DNA of 7,656 nt from contig JAMDCL010000056.1 of NCBI GenBank assembly GCA_023489065.1, positions 1-7,656 on the forward strand, read 5' to 3'. Below, piece by piece: positions 6,352 to 7,656 of this stretch (the stretch's first letter is position 1; every line of letters begins with the position of its first letter). The position numbers and the translations under genes were made by a program. The DNA is from Deltaproteobacteria bacterium. GTDB taxonomy: Bacteria; JAMCPX01. Under the pieces are notes generated by a model that worked only from the letters and a program-made list of their open reading frames with translations, ran no database searches and was not told the DNA's origin.

Positions 6352-6429
6352 TTGATAGGATTAGTGCTTGACAAAATAATTAATATTATTACAAATAAGT
6401 GTCATGGAGCTTATGCCAAAACTTCTTAA
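6352..6429 (+). other. Possible 25-codon upstream ORF overlapping the J-protein start
   Basis: A TTG at 6352 is preceded at a 6-base distance by AGGAAGG (6339-6345), the best Shine-Dalgarno in the spacer. The frame encodes 25 residues (beginning MIGLVLDKIINIITNK, ending AYAKTS) and stops at 6427-6429, 26 bases beyond the first base of the J-protein ATG at 6404 and in a different frame. The J-protein gene has no good Shine-Dalgarno of its own, so ribosomes ending here could re-initiate. It would be transcribed only from a promoter upstream of 6339, such as the Pho-box-like one. It could equally be chance in AT-rich DNA. Confidence 0.25.
6368..6395 (+). promoter_or_regulatory. Sigma70-type promoter for the J-protein/Hsp70 operon
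   Basis: A perfect TTGACA (6368-6373) is followed after 16 bases by TACAAA (6390-6395), which is 4 of 6 to consensus. Transcription would start near 6402, practically at the ATG at 6404, so this promoter would give a leaderless or nearly leaderless message, or serve the in-frame ATG at 6413, which has GGAG only 3 bases upstream. Confidence 0.5.
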
Positions 6430-7558
6430 ACAGGTCAGTAGTGTATCAGGGTTAACGGAGCAGGAAAAGTTTGTATTATCGCTTGTTGACGGGAGAACTC
6501 CGGTAAAAGAAATTGCAAAGGTGACAGGCTTCGGATTAACCTCGGTAAACAAGATCCTTGAAAAACTGGGCAGCCAGAAGGTGGTTGAGTTTCAACAGAG
6601 CCAATCCTCAGAAAGACCCGAAAAGCATACCCAGGGACAATCGCCCGAACAAAAACAAATGGAACAACCGATAAGAGACCTCTACGCAACATACGAGAAC
6701 GCGGATCCCTATTCCATTCTCGGCGTTGCCGAGAGTGCCACCGCGGAACAGATAAAAGATGCATACTTCGAAAAGACAAAGACATTCCACCCGGACAGCT
6801 TTTATGCACGGTCTGTCCCTGCCGAGGACAAGCATTTTCTGGTGGACATATATAAGAAGGTCCAGCAAGCTTACGAAACGCTCAAAAACAAACCGCCTGA
6901 AAAAACGCCTGAATCCGTTACCGTGAGGAAGCCCGGGCCGACCGCCGCTCTCCTCAAGGAAAATACCGCTCCCCCGCGGCCGGCTGCGGAAAAAGGGCCG
7001 GTACAGCATCTCATAACGGATCAAATAAAAGACCGCGTTAAGAAAGCGACAGCCTACTATAAGCTCGGCATGCAAGCGTTCATGAAGAACGATTATGCCA
7101 ATGCGTATCTTAATCTGAAACTGGCGAATTCATATAATCCGTATGACCAGGAGTACGTCCATAAGATGCAGGAAGCAGAGCAACATATGAAAGCGGACAG
7201 ATATGAGGACCTCCTGAAAAAGGCGGATATAAGCAGGGAACTGAACAAGCCCGAGGATGCCATCGGCTATCTGAAATCAGCGCTGGAACTTACCAGTGAC
7301 AAAAAACAGGTATACTTCAAACTGGCTTCCGTCTTGTACGACTTCAACCAGTCCATGAAAGAGGCCAGAAACTATTGTGAACAGGCCGTGGAGCTTGACC
7401 CAAAAAATCCGGATTATCATCTGTTGTTTGCCAGGATATATAATAAAGCAGGGCTCCTGAAGAGTGCTTTGTTTGAGTATGAGCAAACGTTTGCTCTCGG
7501 TGTTAGAACAGACGATATTAAGGCTGAAATAAAGAAACTGAAAGGTATGATGAGATAA
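6404..7558 (+). CDS. J-domain co-chaperone with N-terminal winged-helix-like domain and C-terminal TPR repeats
   Basis: The 384-residue cytoplasmic protein has three parts. Residues about 10-64 look like a small winged-helix domain ([24 protein letters not shown] onward, ending in KVVEF), of the kind also seen in DUF4388-type bacterial proteins. Residues 101-161 are a J domain: DPYSILGV, a helix [17 protein letters not shown], the invariant HPD at 129-131 and a helix III ending in [12 protein letters not shown] proline-rich linker (162-200) leads to about four TPR units (213-246, 266-299, 301-334, 335-368; for example [20 protein letters not shown]). J domains stimulate Hsp70 ATPase, and TPRs bind clients or partners. 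An Hsp70 gene starts 2 nt downstream, so the partner is almost certainly that protein. No Gly/Phe or zinc-finger region is present, so it is not DnaJ. Start choice is uncertain between 6404 and 6413; neither has a good Shine-Dalgarno. Confidence 0.92.
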   Translation: MELMPKLLKQVSSVSGLTEQEKFVLSLVDGRTPVKEIAKVTGFGLTSVNKILEKLGSQKVVEFQQSQSSERPEKHTQGQSPEQKQMEQPIRDLYATYENADPYSILGVAESATAEQIKDAYFEKTKTFHPDSFYARSVPAEDKHFLVDIYKKVQQAYETLKNKPPEKTPESVTVRKPGPTAALLKENTAPPRPAAEKGPVQHLITDQIKDRVKKATAYYKLGMQAFMKNDYANAYLNLKLANSYNPYDQEYVHKMQEAEQHMKADRYEDLLKKADISRELNKPEDAIGYLKSALELTSDKKQVYFKLASVLYDFNQSMKEARNYCEQAVELDPKNPDYHLLFARIYNKAGLLKSALFEYEQTFALGVRTDDIKAEIKKLKGMMR

Positions 7559-7560
7559 TT

Positions 7561-7656
7561 ATGGGTAAAACAATAGGCATTGATCTCGGTACCACGAACA
7601 CCTGTGTTGCCGCCATGTTGAACGGAAAACCGTTTGTTATTCCGTCTTCAACAGGC
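7561..7656 (+). CDS. DnaK-type Hsp70 molecular chaperone, N-terminal fragment (runs off right edge)
   Basis: The 32 visible codons begin [19 protein letters not shown] and continue [12 protein letters not shown], the opening strand-turn-strand of the Hsp70 ATPase domain. The phosphate-1 loop GIDLGTTN is intact, with Thr11 and Thr12 and Asp8 at the same positions as in E. coli DnaK. The following segment differs from the canonical EGGxPxVIxNAEG, suggesting a DnaK paralogue rather than the main housekeeping copy, though this is weak evidence from few residues. The ATG lies 2 nt after the stop of the J-protein gene with no strong Shine-Dalgarno close by (AAAGG is too far upstream), which points to translational coupling and balanced synthesis of the pair. 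Whether the substrate-binding domain and C-terminal lid are complete cannot be seen. Confidence 0.95.
   Translation, partial: MGKTIGIDLGTTNTCVAAMLNGKPFVIPSSTG

Noticed and set aside
6361..6376. Possible CIRCE (HrcA) half-site near TTAGTGCTTGAC upstream of the J-protein/Hsp70 operon
   Set aside because: CIRCE needs TTAGCACTC, nine bases, then GAGTGCTAA. Neither arm matches and there is no inverted repeat. No heat-shock sigma factor promoter was seen either.
6608..7075. 155-codon minus-strand frame opposite the J-protein gene
   Set aside because: It covers the J domain and linker codons in reverse, is rich in Phe/Arg/Cys as expected of a shadow frame, and has no Shine-Dalgarno or known motif.

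Overview
The window looks like a chromosomal segment of an anaerobic or facultatively anaerobic Gram-negative bacterium. The best guess is a Desulfobacterota- or Nitrospirota-type lineage. The pointers are a periplasmic octaheme cytochrome c, a ZapB/ZapA-like pair of small division proteins, an orphan substrate-binding protein of the ABC_sub_bind family, and a J-domain/TPR protein paired with a DnaK-type Hsp70. Placement to phylum is inference. No tRNA, rRNA, CRISPR array, insertion sequence or prophage gene was seen.

Layout. Positions 1-239 (minus strand) hold a ZapB-like coiled-coil protein followed by the first codons of a probable ZapA that runs off the left edge. A divergent 160-bp spacer (240-399) carries a good promoter and Shine-Dalgarno for the plus-strand gene at 400-1899, a secreted eight-haem cytochrome of the octaheme tetrathionate reductase family. 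A hairpin at 1939-1970 separates this gene from a converging minus-strand block and can serve both strands. That block, read from 6193 down to 1985, is a compact operon: substrate-binding lipid/amino-acid-type ABC protein (substrate unknown) - phosphohexomutase - metallo-beta-lactamase-fold hydrolase - CoaBC (coenzyme A biosynthesis). Gene junctions are 16 nt apart or overlap by 8 and 11 nt, so the last three are probably co-translated.

The second divergent spacer (6194-6403) is the richest regulatory stretch. It has a near-consensus minus-strand promoter for the operon, a tandem CTGTAAG repeat with 11-bp period placed like a Pho box upstream of a -10 hexamer, a plus-strand TTGACA promoter, and a 25-codon TTG-started ORF with a strong Shine-Dalgarno that overlaps the start of the next gene. 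To the right, a winged-helix/J-domain/TPR protein (6404-7558) lies 2 nt upstream of an Hsp70 gene cut off by the right edge (7561 on). These two are very likely a dedicated chaperone/co-chaperone pair.

Functionally the window mixes housekeeping genes (cell division, CoA synthesis, sugar-phosphate metabolism) with two accessory-looking items: the multihaem cytochrome, probably for periplasmic reduction of a sulfur or nitrogen oxyanion, and the specialised Hsp70/J-protein system. Nothing here clearly amounts to an undescribed system. The most novel-looking parts are the regulatory spacer at 6194-6403 and the J-protein architecture.
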